A stretch of DNA of 64,000 nt from Herbidospora sakaeratensis (GTDB taxonomy: Bacteria; Actinomycetota; Actinomycetes; Streptosporangiales; Streptosporangiaceae): NCBI RefSeq assembly GCF_001570525.1, contig NZ_BBXC01000008.1, forward strand, positions 523,841-587,840. The letters run 5' to 3'. The notes under the pieces are model-generated. The model did no database searches. It worked only from the letters and a program-made list of their open reading frames with translations, and was not told the DNA's origin. Each line of letters starts with the position of its first letter. Position 1 is the first letter of the stretch. The position numbers were made by a program, and so were the translations under genes. This document shows positions 1-8,806 of the stretch, piece by piece.

Positions 1-350
1 CCGACCGCGAACTGCTCGGCCGCACGCTGCCGCGGTTCTCACGGCTGGCCACCTGGGCGCTGCTCGTGGTCGCCGCGTCGGGCCTGTTCAGCGGGATCGT
101 GGAGCTGCTGCTCTCCCCCGCCGTGCCGTTCCCCGCCTCGCTGGTGACGACCGACTACGGCGTGCTGGTGCTCGTGAAGGGCCTGCTGGCCGGGGTGATC
201 GCCCTGCTGGGCGCCAACATCCGGTTCCGGCTGCTGCCCGGGGTGGTCGCCCGCCGCCCGACCGCGTTCGCGGCCTGGGCGGCGGTCGAGCTGACCGTGC
301 TGGGCCTCGCCTACGGCGTGGCCGTCGTCATCACGCGGACGGGCGGCTGA
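1..350 (+). CDS. CopD-domain membrane protein, C-terminal fragment
   Basis: The reading frame is open from base 3 and ends at TGA 348-350, so only the last ~115 residues are visible. Three hydrophobic segments can be read. Between the first two lies the stretch SLVTTDYGVLVLVKGLLAG, which matches the conserved 'T.YG..L..K' signature of the copper-resistance D (CopD/PcoD) integral-membrane domain. In actinobacteria this domain is often the C-terminal half of larger copper-transport or cytochrome-oxidase-assembly proteins. The 3' end overlaps the converging gene at 331-1479 by 20 bases. The family call rests on one motif and the helix pattern; the substrate (copper) is inferred from the family. 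Confidence 0.7.
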   Translation, partial: DRELLGRTLPRFSRLATWALLVVAASGLFSGIVELLLSPAVPFPASLVTTDYGVLVLVKGLLAGVIALLGANIRFRLLPGVVARRPTAFAAWAAVELTVLGLAYGVAVVITRTGG

Positions 351-1479
351 TCCGCCGGCCCACGAGCTCGACGACGAGCCACGCCACCGCGAGCCCGCCG
401 ATCGCGTAGGGCCACGCCCAGGGGGCGTACGGCGGCGCGACCAGGTAGGCGTCCTGGAGCCAGAGCCCGCCGAACACGCCCCCGGTGACGAGCAGCGCCC
501 CCACGGCCACCCGCGCGTAGAGCACGGGCACCAGGAACGCCAGGTCGACGCAGATCGCCCCGAGGAGCAGGAAGAACGGGATCGCCGAACCCGGGAAGCC
601 GACGCCGACGAGCAGCGGCCAGATCACCATCCGGAAGGCCAGGTATCCGGCCGCGATGAAGGTGGCGGTGAACCGGTGGCGGGTCGCCAGCCGCGCCGCC
701 ACCAGGATCGCCATCCCGACGATCACCGCCCAGAGCGAGTAGACCTGGTCGGGCACCGGCAGCGCGAAGTTCTGCACCGCGATCGTGTCGACCGGCCGCT
801 CGAGCTGGGCGGCGGCGAAGTTCAGCAGTTCCGTGTCGGCCTCGGGCTCACCGCGCAACCAGGCGGCGAGGCCCAGCACGCCGTACTCCTGGTGCTCGCT
901 CGGGAAGATCGCGTTCTCCAGGAAGAAGCCGAAGAACGCCGCCAGCACGACGGTCCGCCGCCGGCCCGGGGCCGCGCCGACGTACCAGCCCCGGATCACT
1001 CCGGCGATCATGAACGCGGTGCCGATGAACAACAACGCGTGCGACGGGCTCCACGCGGTGACGTCGAGGCCGTTGATCCGGTGGTTGATCAGGTCGAGCG
1101 GGACGGCCACCAGGAAGGTGCCGGTCCCCCACAGGATCAGCCGCTGGGCCGCCTTGTCGACGCCGTAGCCGGTGTACCAGTGCACGATCGTCAGGCCGAC
1201 CACGATCATCGTGCCGACCGTGTTGATCAGATGGGGCGGCGCGAGATCGTCGCGCAACCAGCGGAAATGCCACGACACGTCCCAGGACGCGCCGAGCACT
1301 TTGAGGCAGAACGCCACGATCCAGGCCGTGTAGAGCACCCGGAAGAGGTCGGGGGGCGTCGGGCGGCCGGGCAGGCCACGCGACCAGAGGGGCAGGCCCC
1401 AGGCCACGACCTGGCGGGGCACCCGCGTGAGCATCGTTCCAGTCACCACGCGCGAAATGATGCCGTTCCCTTTACTCAC
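331..1479 (-). CDS. Polytopic integral membrane protein, function unknown
   Basis: The 382-residue protein has about nine to ten hydrophobic helices spread over its whole length and few charged loops. I see no catalytic motif. It carries conserved-looking histidines and aromatics in membrane stretches (for example SWDVSWHFRW near residue 67 and DLINHRIN near 130), which could be metal or heme ligands. It overlaps the CopD fragment tail to tail by 20 bases. Actinobacterial proteins of this kind are often annotated only as 'integral membrane protein' near copper or oxidase genes, so a link to copper handling is possible but only contextual. The start is ATG at 1477-1479; no strong ribosome binding site is obvious. 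Confidence 0.6.
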   Translation of the reverse strand: MSKGNGIISRVVTGTMLTRVPRQVVAWGLPLWSRGLPGRPTPPDLFRVLYTAWIVAFCLKVLGASWDVSWHFRWLRDDLAPPHLINTVGTMIVVGLTIVHWYTGYGVDKAAQRLILWGTGTFLVAVPLDLINHRINGLDVTAWSPSHALLFIGTAFMIAGVIRGWYVGAAPGRRRTVVLAAFFGFFLENAIFPSEHQEYGVLGLAAWLRGEPEADTELLNFAAAQLERPVDTIAVQNFALPVPDQVYSLWAVIVGMAILVAARLATRHRFTATFIAAGYLAFRMVIWPLLVGVGFPGSAIPFFLLLGAICVDLAFLVPVLYARVAVGALLVTGGVFGGLWLQDAYLVAPPYAPWAWPYAIGGLAVAWLVVELVGRRISRPSA

Positions 1480-1506
1480 GGCGCAATCAAGAGATGAGGT
1501 AGCTCA

Positions 1507-3798
1507 ATGGACCTCGATCGCAAAGCCGCCCTTCTCGGCGGGCAGGACATGTGGACGCTCCCCGCCGCGCCCGAGATCGGCCTGCCGTCGCTGGTGACCT
1601 CGGACGGCCCGATCGGGGTGCGCGGCGCCCGCTGGATGGCCGGCGACCCGGCCGTCGCGCTGCCCTCGCCGACCGCCCTCGCCGCCACCTGGGACGTCTC
1701 GCTCGCCCGCCGCGTGGGCGAACTGCTGGCCGCCGAGTGCCGCCGCAAGGGCGTGCACGTGCTGCTCGCGCCGACGGTCAACCTGCACCGCACCCCCGTG
1801 GGCGGCCGCCACTTCGAGTGCTTCTCTGAGGACCCGCTGCTGACCGGGGAGATCGGGGCGGCGTACGTGGCCGGGGTGCAGTCGGGCGGGGTCGGCGTGA
1901 CGGTGAAGCACTTCGTGGCCAACGACTCGGAGACCGACCGGATGAGCGTGGACGTCCGGGTCGACGAGCGCACCCTCCGCGAGCTCTACCTGGCCCCCTT
2001 CGAGCACGTCGTGCGCACGGCGCGGCCGTGGGGGGTGATGGCGGCCTACAACCGCGTGAACGGGGTGCCGATGTGCGAGCACACCGAGCTGATCGAGGGC
2101 GTGCTGCGCGGCGAGTGGGGCTTCGACGGGGTCGTGATCTCCGACTGGACGGCCGCCCGCGACGCCGTCGGGTGCGCGCTGGGCGGGCTCGACCTGGCCA
2201 TGCCGGGACCGGCCAGCGTCTACGGGGAGCCGCTGGTCAGGGGGGTGCTGGAGGGGCTCGTACCGGAGGAGCTGCTCGACCGGAAGGTGGCCAGGCTCCG
2301 GGAGCTGCACGACCGCGTCGACCTGTCGGAGCGCGCGTCGCCCGACGGGGTGGCGCTCGCCCGCGAGGTCGCGGCGCGGTCGGCCACGCTGCTCGTCAAC
2401 GACGGGGTGCTGCCGCTCGCGCCCTCGGCGAAGGTCGCGCTGATCGGCGGCCTGGCCGCCGACCCCCGGATCCTGGGCGGCGGGAGCGCCCTGGTCTTCC
2501 CCGAGCACGCCGTCTCGCCGCTCGACGGCCTCACCGCCGCCGGGGTCGACGTCGCCTACAGCCGGGGCGCCGACGCGAGCGACCGCATCGCCCCCGCCGT
2601 GATGGCGGCCACCGCCACCGCGCGCGACGCCGCCGGGCGCGTGCTCGGCGAGTTCCCCCTCCGCGACGGCGCGCTCGTCTGGCTCGGCGACGTGCCCGTC
2701 CCCTACGAGGAGCTGCGCACCGTCGAGATCAGCGGCGTCCTGGACGCGGCCCCCGGCTGGAACACCCTGGCCGTCGAGGGCGCCGGCCGCTTCACCCTGG
2801 AGGCCGACGGCCAGACGTTGTTCGACGGCGTGGTCCGCCCGGACGGCGCCGACCCCATGAACGTCTTCTTCCTCCCGCCGCAGCACCAGGTGCTCGCCGA
2901 CCTGCCCGGACCGGTCGTCGTCAGCCTGGTCCACACCGTCACGCCCGCCCCGGCCCACCAGCCCTACGTCGGCTTCTCCCTCTGCCACCGCCCGCCGAGG
3001 CCCACCACCGGCCGGATGATCTCCGAGGCCGTCGCGGCGGCCCGCGAGGCCGACGTGGCCGTCGTCGTGGTCGGCACCTCCAAGGAGGTCGAGAGCGAGG
3101 GCTTCGACCGCACGTCGCTGCGGCTCCCCGGCCGCCAGGACGAACTCGTCGCCAGGGTCGCCGCCGCCAACCCGCGCACCGTCGTCGTGGTCAACGCCGG
3201 GTCGCCGGTCGAGATGCCGTGGCGGGAGGAGGTCGCCGCGATCCTGCTGACGTGGTTCCCCGGCCAGGAGGGCGGCCACGCCCTGGCCGACGTGCTGACC
3301 GGCGCCGCCGAACCGGGCGGCCGCCTGCCGACCACCTGGCCCGCCGCCCTCGCCGACTGCCCCGTGACCGACGTCACACCCGTCGGCGGAGTGCTCGCCT
3401 ACGACGAGGGCCGCTTCATCGGCTACCGCGCCTGGGACCGCCACGACACCGCCCCCGCCTTCCCGTTCGGCCACGGCCTGGGCTACACGACGTGGTCGTA
3501 CGACCAGATCGCCGTCGACGGCCTGACCGTGACCGTCACCCTCACCAACACCGGCGACCGGCCCGGACGCGAGGTCGTGCAGGTCTACCTGGCCCCCGAC
3601 GACCCGGGCGACCGCCCGGCCCGCTGGCTGGCCGCCTTCACGACGTGCGAGGCCGACGCGGGCCAGACGGTTTCGGTCACCGTCGAGATCCCGAGGCGCG
3701 CGGTCGAGAGCTGGACCGAAAAGGGCTGGCAGGCGGCGCCCGGCACGTACCGGGTCCTCAGCGGACTCTCAGCGAGCGCCGATAGTCTCGCGATATGA
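1507..3798 (+). CDS. Glycoside hydrolase family 3 (beta-glucosidase-like), cytoplasmic
   Basis: The 763-residue protein has the GH3 order: an N-terminal TIM barrel (~25-270) with KHFVAND (residues 134-140) and the nucleophile motif ISDW (Asp213), an alpha/beta sandwich interrupted by a PA14-like insertion (~370-490), and a C-terminal fibronectin-III-like domain. ESEGFDR (~535) is the usual acid/base region. There is no signal peptide, so it probably acts on imported oligosaccharides or glycosides. ATG 1507 follows GATGAGG. The stop overlaps the next start as ATGA (3795-3798), so it is translationally coupled to the hydrolase-ABC gene. It is a clear paralogue of the GH3 at 50723-53134, but no TGGAGAGC-type palindrome lies upstream. 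The sugar specificity cannot be read from sequence. Confidence 0.9.
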   Translation: MDLDRKAALLGGQDMWTLPAAPEIGLPSLVTSDGPIGVRGARWMAGDPAVALPSPTALAATWDVSLARRVGELLAAECRRKGVHVLLAPTVNLHRTPVGGRHFECFSEDPLLTGEIGAAYVAGVQSGGVGVTVKHFVANDSETDRMSVDVRVDERTLRELYLAPFEHVVRTARPWGVMAAYNRVNGVPMCEHTELIEGVLRGEWGFDGVVISDWTAARDAVGCALGGLDLAMPGPASVYGEPLVRGVLEGLVPEELLDRKVARLRELHDRVDLSERASPDGVALAREVAARSATLLVNDGVLPLAPSAKVALIGGLAADPRILGGGSALVFPEHAVSPLDGLTAAGVDVAYSRGADASDRIAPAVMAATATARDAAGRVLGEFPLRDGALVWLGDVPVPYEELRTVEISGVLDAAPGWNTLAVEGAGRFTLEADGQTLFDGVVRPDGADPMNVFFLPPQHQVLADLPGPVVVSLVHTVTPAPAHQPYVGFSLCHRPPRPTTGRMISEAVAAAREADVAVVVVGTSKEVESEGFDRTSLRLPGRQDELVARVAAANPRTVVVVNAGSPVEMPWREEVAAILLTWFPGQEGGHALADVLTGAAEPGGRLPTTWPAALADCPVTDVTPVGGVLAYDEGRFIGYRAWDRHDTAPAFPFGHGLGYTTWSYDQIAVDGLTVTVTLTNTGDRPGREVVQVYLAPDDPGDRPARWLAAFTTCEADAGQTVSVTVEIPRRAVESWTEKGWQAAPGTYRVLSGLSASADSLAI

Positions 3799-6365
3799 CG
3801 TTTCGCGGGGGCCGGCGCGGCCTCGCCGTGCTCGCCGCCGTGCTCGTGGCCATCGCCGGGATCATCTGGATCGCCTGGCCCTCCGACGGGCCGCCCCAGG
3901 GCCAGGACGTGGTCATCCCCGTCGTCGACGGCCCGGCCGACGACCAAAAGGTGCTGATCGACGCCGCCTACTTCCCGCCCGAGGGCGGGGGCAGGGCGCC
4001 GGCGGTGCTGCTCGGGCACGGGTTCGGCGGAAGCAAGGACAGTGTCCGCGACCAGGCCGGGCAGCTGGCCGAGCAGGGGTACGCGGTGCTCACCTGGTCG
4101 GCGCGCGGGTTCGGGCGCTCGACCGGCGAGATCGCGCTCAACTCGCCCGACTACGAGGTCAAGGACGTCCGGCAGCTCATCGACTGGCTGGCGAAGAAGC
4201 CCGAGGTGCTGCTCGACGCCGCCGGTGACCCGCGGGTCGGCATGGCGGGCGGTTCCTACGGCGGCGCGATCGCGCTGATGACCGCCGCCCACGATCCCCG
4301 CGTCGACGCCATCGCGCCCTCGATCACCTGGTACGACCTGGCCGACGCCCTGTTCCCCGAGTCATCGGGGGCCGGTCCGGCCGCGGGCGTGTTCAAGAAG
4401 ATGTGGGCCGGGATCTTCTTCAGCGCCGGCGGGTCGGGGCTCAACCCCGCCTCGCAGGCCGACGGGCTGGCCCGGCTGCTGACCGGCTCGGCCGGGCAGC
4501 CCGCCCCGGCCGAGGTCACCCCCGACCAGGCGCAGTGCGGGCGGTTCCTGCCCGCGATCTGCACCGTCTACCAGCAGATCGCGGCCACCGGGAAGGCCAC
4601 GCCCGAGGCGATCGACCTGCTGCGCAGGTCGAGCCCCGTCTCGGTCCAGGGCAGGATCAAGGTCCCGTCGCTGATCATCCAGGGGCAGCGCGACTCGTTG
4701 TTCCCGCTCGGCCACGCCGACCTCAACGCCAAGGCCATCGCCGCCACCGGCGCCCCGGTCGAGGTCGTCTGGATCGCCGGAGGCCACGACGGCGGCGACG
4801 CCGAGAACGACTTCGTCTTCGCCCAGACCCTCAACTGGTTCGACGCCCACCTGAAGAAGGACGGCGCGGCCACCGGCCAGGCGTTCACCGTCTCCCGCGA
4901 CGGCGGCCGCGACCCCGGAACCCGGCAGAACGTCCTGCTGCACGCCGAGGGCCCCGCCTACGCCGGGCTCGGCGGCACCGTGACGACCGCGCTCGACCTG
5001 CTCGGCCCCGACCAGGAGGTGGCCACCCCGCCCGGCGGCAGCCCGGCCGCGATCTCGTCGGTGCCCGGCCTGAGCGGCCTGCTCGGCGGCGGCGCGGGCG
5101 GCGGCGGCTCGGCGGGCGCCTCGCTCGACCTGCCCGGCCAGGTCGCCCTCTTCCAGACCCGCCCGCTCGACACCGCGCTCACCGTGACCGGTTCGCCGAC
5201 CGCCGAGATCAAGGTGTACGGCGAGGGCGAGGTCACCCTCTTCGCCAAGCTCTACGACGCCGCCTCCGGCCAGCTCGCGGTGCTGCCCGGCGGCCTGGCC
5301 GCGCCGCTGCGCGTCACCGCGACCCCGGCGGGCACGCCGGTCAAGATCGCCCTCCCGGCGATCGACCGCCGCGTCGAGGCCGGTCACGTGCTGCGCCTGG
5401 CGATCACCACGACCGACATGGCCTACGCGCTCCCGGCGCAGCCGAGCGTGCACAAGATCGGCCTGGGCTCCACCACGCTGACCATGCCGGTCGACGCCGG
5501 GCTGGCCGCCCCCGCGCAGGGGCCCGCCTGGTGGACGTGGGCGTTCCCGCTCGCGTCGGTGCTGGCGGCGGCGGTGATCCTGCTGACCGGACGCCGGCGC
5601 CGCGCGGAGATCGCGCCCGACCCGGCGCTGGCCGAGGTGCCGCTGGAGATCACCGGCCTGGCCAAGCGCTACGCGAACGGCCACAAGGCCGTCGACGACC
5701 TGTCGTTCCGCGTCGAGAAGGGCCAGGTCCTCGGCCTGCTCGGGCCCAACGGCGCGGGCAAGACGACCACGATGCGGATGATGATGGGCCTCATCCACCC
5801 CGACGGCGGCGAGATCCGCATCTTCGGCGAGAAGGTCGTGCCGGGCTCGCCGGTGTTGGCGCGGCTGGGCTCGTTCGTCGAGGGCGCGGGCTTCCTGCCG
5901 CACCTGTCGGGCCGCGACAACCTCACGCTCTACTGGCAGGCGACCGGCCGTCCCGCCGCCGACGCCCACTTCGAGGAGGCGCTGGAGATCGCCGGTCTGG
6001 GCGCCGCCGTCGAGCGCGCCGTCCGCACCTACTCCCAGGGCATGCGGCAGCGGCTGGCCATCGCGCAGGCCATGCTGGGCCTGCCCGACCTGCTCGTGCT
6101 CGACGAACCCACCAACGGGCTCGACCCGCCCCAGATCGCCGAGATGCGGCGGGTGCTGAAGGCGTACGCCACCGAGGGCCGGACCGTCATCGTGTCCAGC
6201 CACCTGCTCGGCGAGGTCGAGCAGACGTGCAGCCACGCCGTCGTCATGCACCGGGGCCGGCTGGTCTCGGCCGGTCCGGTCGCCGAGCTGCTGCGCCGCG
6301 GCGAACTCAACGGCTCCACCCGCCTGGAGGACGTGTTCCTCGACCTGATCGGAGAAAAGGCATGA
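3795..6365 (+). CDS. Fusion: membrane-anchored S15/CocE-type hydrolase + ABC transporter ATPase
   Basis: One 856-residue polypeptide joins two families. Residues 10-28 form an N-terminal membrane anchor. Residues ~40-560 form an alpha/beta hydrolase of the X-Pro dipeptidyl-peptidase/CocE type, with nucleophile elbow GGSYGG (Ser154), a later GGHDGGD segment for the His, and a jelly-roll C-terminal part. A Gly-rich linker occurs near 430-440. A second helix (~575-597) ends in RRRR. Residues ~615-856 are a complete ABC ATPase with Walker A GPNGAGKTTT, signature YSQGMRQRL and Walker B LLVLDEPTNGLD. The expected topology is hydrolase outside and ATPase inside. The ATGA overlaps with the upstream GH3 and the downstream permease (6362) indicate one operon. 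The substrate is unknown; peptide or ester processing coupled to export is a guess. Confidence 0.85.
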   Translation: MTFRGGRRGLAVLAAVLVAIAGIIWIAWPSDGPPQGQDVVIPVVDGPADDQKVLIDAAYFPPEGGGRAPAVLLGHGFGGSKDSVRDQAGQLAEQGYAVLTWSARGFGRSTGEIALNSPDYEVKDVRQLIDWLAKKPEVLLDAAGDPRVGMAGGSYGGAIALMTAAHDPRVDAIAPSITWYDLADALFPESSGAGPAAGVFKKMWAGIFFSAGGSGLNPASQADGLARLLTGSAGQPAPAEVTPDQAQCGRFLPAICTVYQQIAATGKATPEAIDLLRRSSPVSVQGRIKVPSLIIQGQRDSLFPLGHADLNAKAIAATGAPVEVVWIAGGHDGGDAENDFVFAQTLNWFDAHLKKDGAATGQAFTVSRDGGRDPGTRQNVLLHAEGPAYAGLGGTVTTALDLLGPDQEVATPPGGSPAAISSVPGLSGLLGGGAGGGGSAGASLDLPGQVALFQTRPLDTALTVTGSPTAEIKVYGEGEVTLFAKLYDAASGQLAVLPGGLAAPLRVTATPAGTPVKIALPAIDRRVEAGHVLRLAITTTDMAYALPAQPSVHKIGLGSTTLTMPVDAGLAAPAQGPAWWTWAFPLASVLAAAVILLTGRRRRAEIAPDPALAEVPLEITGLAKRYANGHKAVDDLSFRVEKGQVLGLLGPNGAGKTTTMRMMMGLIHPDGGEIRIFGEKVVPGSPVLARLGSFVEGAGFLPHLSGRDNLTLYWQATGRPAADAHFEEALEIAGLGAAVERAVRTYSQGMRQRLAIAQAMLGLPDLLVLDEPTNGLDPPQIAEMRRVLKAYATEGRTVIVSSHLLGEVEQTCSHAVVMHRGRLVSAGPVAELLRRGELNGSTRLEDVFLDLIGEKA

Positions 6366-7204
6366 CCGCGACCGGCTACGCGCCCGGGCGCACCCTCCCG
6401 CTGCGGGTCGAGTTCGTCCGCCAGTTCCGCCGCCGGCGCACGATGGTCATGTTCGGGCTGCTCGCGGCGCTGCCGTGGATCCTGGTGATCGCCTTCCAGT
6501 TCGGCCCGAACAACAACCGGGGCGGCAACGGCCTGCGGATCTCCGACCTCGCCATGGAGGGCGGCCTCAACTTCGCCGCGTTCGCGCTGTCGGTGTCGGC
6601 GAGCTTCCTGCTGATGGTCGCGGTGGCGCTGTTCTGCGGCGACACCGTGGCGAGCGAGGCCAACTGGTCGTCGCTGCGTTATCTGCTGGCCGCGCCGATC
6701 CCGCGCGACCGCCTGCTGCGGCAGAAGCTGATCGTCGCGCTCGCCTACTCGGCCGCCGCCGTCACGGTGGTGCCGGTGATGGCGGTGCTGGCGGGCACGC
6801 TGGCGTTCGGCTGGAACGACGTGCGGGTGCCCGGCACGGGTGAGGTCATCGCGGCCATGGACGTGCTGCCGAAATTCGGAATCGTCATCCTGTACGCCAT
6901 GGTGACCAACCTGGTCGTCGCATCACTGGCGTTCCTGCTCTCGGTGAGCACCGACTCGCCGCTGGGCGCGGTCGGCGGCGCGGTCGGCCTGGTCATCGTC
7001 AGCACGATCCTGCAGGCGGTGGAGGCCCTGGGCGGCCTGCGGGAGTTCCTGCCGACCTTCTGGAACACCGCCTGGCTCGACGCCCTGGCCCCGGTCCCCG
7101 ACTACAGTGGCATGATCAAGGGCGCCGCGATCGCGGTCACGTACGCGGCCGTCCTGCTGGCCTTCGCGTTCCGCCGGTTCCGCCGTAAGGACGTCGTTTC
7201 CTGA
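6362..7204 (+). CDS. ABC transporter permease (ABC-2 type)
   Basis: The 280-residue protein has six predicted membrane helices and a basic N-terminus (FVRQFRRRRT). This is the layout of ABC-2 type permeases that pair with a separate ATPase. The start ATG at 6362 overlaps the stop of the hydrolase-ATPase fusion (ATGA, 6362-6365), so the two are almost certainly co-translated and the ATPase half upstream is its partner. Motifs such as EANWSSLRYLLAAPIPRDRLL (shown here in part, residues ~98-117) resemble the cytoplasmic coupling loop of this family. Cargo cannot be told. Confidence 0.85.
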   Translation: MTATGYAPGRTLPLRVEFVRQFRRRRTMVMFGLLAALPWILVIAFQFGPNNNRGGNGLRISDLAMEGGLNFAAFALSVSASFLLMVAVALFCGDTVASEANWSSLRYLLAAPIPRDRLLRQKLIVALAYSAAAVTVVPVMAVLAGTLAFGWNDVRVPGTGEVIAAMDVLPKFGIVILYAMVTNLVVASLAFLLSVSTDSPLGAVGGAVGLVIVSTILQAVEALGGLREFLPTFWNTAWLDALAPVPDYSGMIKGAAIAVTYAAVLLAFAFRRFRRKDVVS

Positions 7205-7249
7205 CATTGACAGGTCTCCGATTTCGTGTAGGAATCGATGGGACAAAAG

Positions 7250-7281
7250 GCTCAATTAAGCTCGGACGCTTTAATTAAGCG
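7250..7281. promoter_or_regulatory. Two AT-rich near-palindromes upstream of the terpene synthase
   Basis: In an otherwise GC-rich region, GCTCAATTAAGC (7250-7261) and CGCTTTAATTAAGCG (7267-7281) are two similar near-palindromes centred about 18 bases apart, sharing AATTAAGC. They lie 111-142 bases upstream of the GTG start of the terpene synthase in the 187-base gap 7205-7391. They look like a tandem operator or upstream activator site. I did not recognise the regulator family. Confidence 0.4.
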
Positions 7282-7391
7282 CAATCACGCCCACACAACG
7301 CACCGGGCCGAAAACTCCTGCGCCCCTGGGACCGTGCCATTGCCGGTTCACTTTTGTCGCGCCCGGCCAGACGAATCGGAAGGACCTGCTC

Positions 7392-8501
7392 GTGACCAGT
7401 GTCGTTTCGTCGCCCCGGTTGGATGTCCCCTCCTTCTACTGCCCCTTCCCCTACGCCATCTCCCCTGAAGCCGACGCTGTGGACCGTGCCACAGTGCAGT
7501 GGATGGACGACTTCGGTCTCTTCCGCTCCCCGGAACAACGGCAGTACCTCGCCGCCCAGCGCATCGGGCACTGCGCCGCCCTCGCCCTGCCGCACGGACG
7601 CGGCGAAGGGCTGCGCCTCGCCGCCGACTACGTCTTCTGGTTGTTCACCTTCGACGACATGTACTGCGACGAACGTGTCCACGAGATGTCGCTCGACGCC
7701 TTCGTGCAGTTCGTCAGCAAGCTGACGCGGATCGTCGAGGCGCCGACCGCGAGGATCCTCACCGACGACCCGTGGGCCGAGGGGCTGCGCGACATCCGGT
7801 TACGGATGGAGCGGACCGCCACCCCGGTCCAGCTCGCGCGCTGGGTCGAGGAGCAGCGCAAGTACCTGTTCGGGCTGATCTGGGAGACGGCCAACCGGCT
7901 GGAGGGGCGGATCCCCCCGGTCGACGACTACGTGACCATGTGGCTCAACGCCAGCGCGTGCGGCGCCAGCGTGATGTTCGTGGACATCAGCGCGGGCTAC
8001 GAGGTCAGCGCCGATGACATGGCCGACTCGAGGGTACGGGCGCTCACCGAGATGGCCAACGCGATCATCGCCTGGGACAACGACCTGATCTCCTTCAACA
8101 AGGAGTCGTACCGGCAGCACCGCTACGGCTACCCGCAGATCCAGAACCTGGTGAGCGTGCTGACCTCGGGCGGCCGGTCGGTCGAGGCGGCCTCGGCCGA
8201 GGCCGTTCGCATGCGCGACCGGGTGATGACCCTGTTCCTGCGGGTCGCCGACGAGGTGCGCGCCGACGCCTCGCCCGAGCTCGACCGGTACGTCTACGGC
8301 CTGGGCGAGTGGATCAGGGGCTATCTGGCCTGGGCGATGAGCACCGGCCGCTACCTCGACCCGCGCAACCCGACCGACCGGATCGCGGCCGATCCGGTCA
8401 CGATGCCGGGCACGTGGAAGGAGCGGGCCAGCGACGACCGTCTCGACCCGCTGCCGCTGCCCGCCATCACGTGGTGGTGGGACCAGCTGGGCGCCCGGTG
8501 A
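7392..8501 (+). CDS. Class I terpene synthase
   Basis: The 369-residue protein has both metal-binding motifs of bacterial class I terpene cyclases: the aspartate-rich DDMYCDE at residues 88-94 and the NSE/DTE triad NDLISFNKE at 229-237. A C-terminal RY pair is at 319-320. Length and spacing fit a sesquiterpene- or diterpene-size single-domain enzyme that ionises a prenyl diphosphate with Mg2+ in the cytoplasm. GTG 7392 is preceded by GGAAGGA (7378-7384) at good spacing. No prenyltransferase, P450 or methyltransferase is next to it, so it is an orphan cyclase whose product cannot be predicted here; geosmin and 2-methylisoborneol synthase are not suggested by length or context. Confidence 0.93.
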   Translation: MTSVVSSPRLDVPSFYCPFPYAISPEADAVDRATVQWMDDFGLFRSPEQRQYLAAQRIGHCAALALPHGRGEGLRLAADYVFWLFTFDDMYCDERVHEMSLDAFVQFVSKLTRIVEAPTARILTDDPWAEGLRDIRLRMERTATPVQLARWVEEQRKYLFGLIWETANRLEGRIPPVDDYVTMWLNASACGASVMFVDISAGYEVSADDMADSRVRALTEMANAIIAWDNDLISFNKESYRQHRYGYPQIQNLVSVLTSGGRSVEAASAEAVRMRDRVMTLFLRVADEVRADASPELDRYVYGLGEWIRGYLAWAMSTGRYLDPRNPTDRIAADPVTMPGTWKERASDDRLDPLPLPAITWWWDQLGAR

Positions 8502-8514
8502 TCACCAGGGGTGA

Positions 8515-8679
8515 TCACCAGTGGGGCGGGCGGTCTTCGAGGAGGCGGGCGTCGTCGTCGGACTCCCGCCACTCGCCCCACCCGTGATCGGTGTCGTCGA
8601 TGGTCTGGTCGGGGAGCACCGGCAGGCCGTCGTCGGACAGGTCGACCGGGCGCAGTTCATCGGGCTGCGGCTCTGACAT
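8515..8679 (-). CDS. Small acidic actinobacterial protein (54 aa)
   Basis: From ATG 8679 the frame gives a 54-residue, strongly acidic protein with DDTDHGWGEW in the middle and a C-terminal DRPPHW. From memory, short actinobacterial hypothetical proteins share this pattern (a DTD.GWGE core and a terminal RPPHW), which is why I accept it. A longer start at 8742 would add a basic, unrelated leader and is unlikely. The stop lies 13 bases from the end of the converging terpene synthase. No function is known to me. Confidence 0.65.
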   Translation of the reverse strand: MSEPQPDELRPVDLSDDGLPVLPDQTIDDTDHGWGEWRESDDDARLLEDRPPHW

Positions 8680-8806
8680 GCCAGCAAGCCTAGCGAAGCG
8701 CGGGCGCGGGATGAGGTATCTCCACCACGCTCCCACCGGCAAATGACATCAAAGGTACGATGCCGGAGCAGGTGCAAGCCGGAACGCGACACCCCCGTGA
8801 GGCGGC

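Noticed and set aside
1480-1506. A LacI-type operator before the first GH3 gene
   Set aside because: I looked for the GAGCGCTC core there and found none; that GH3 is probably under different control.
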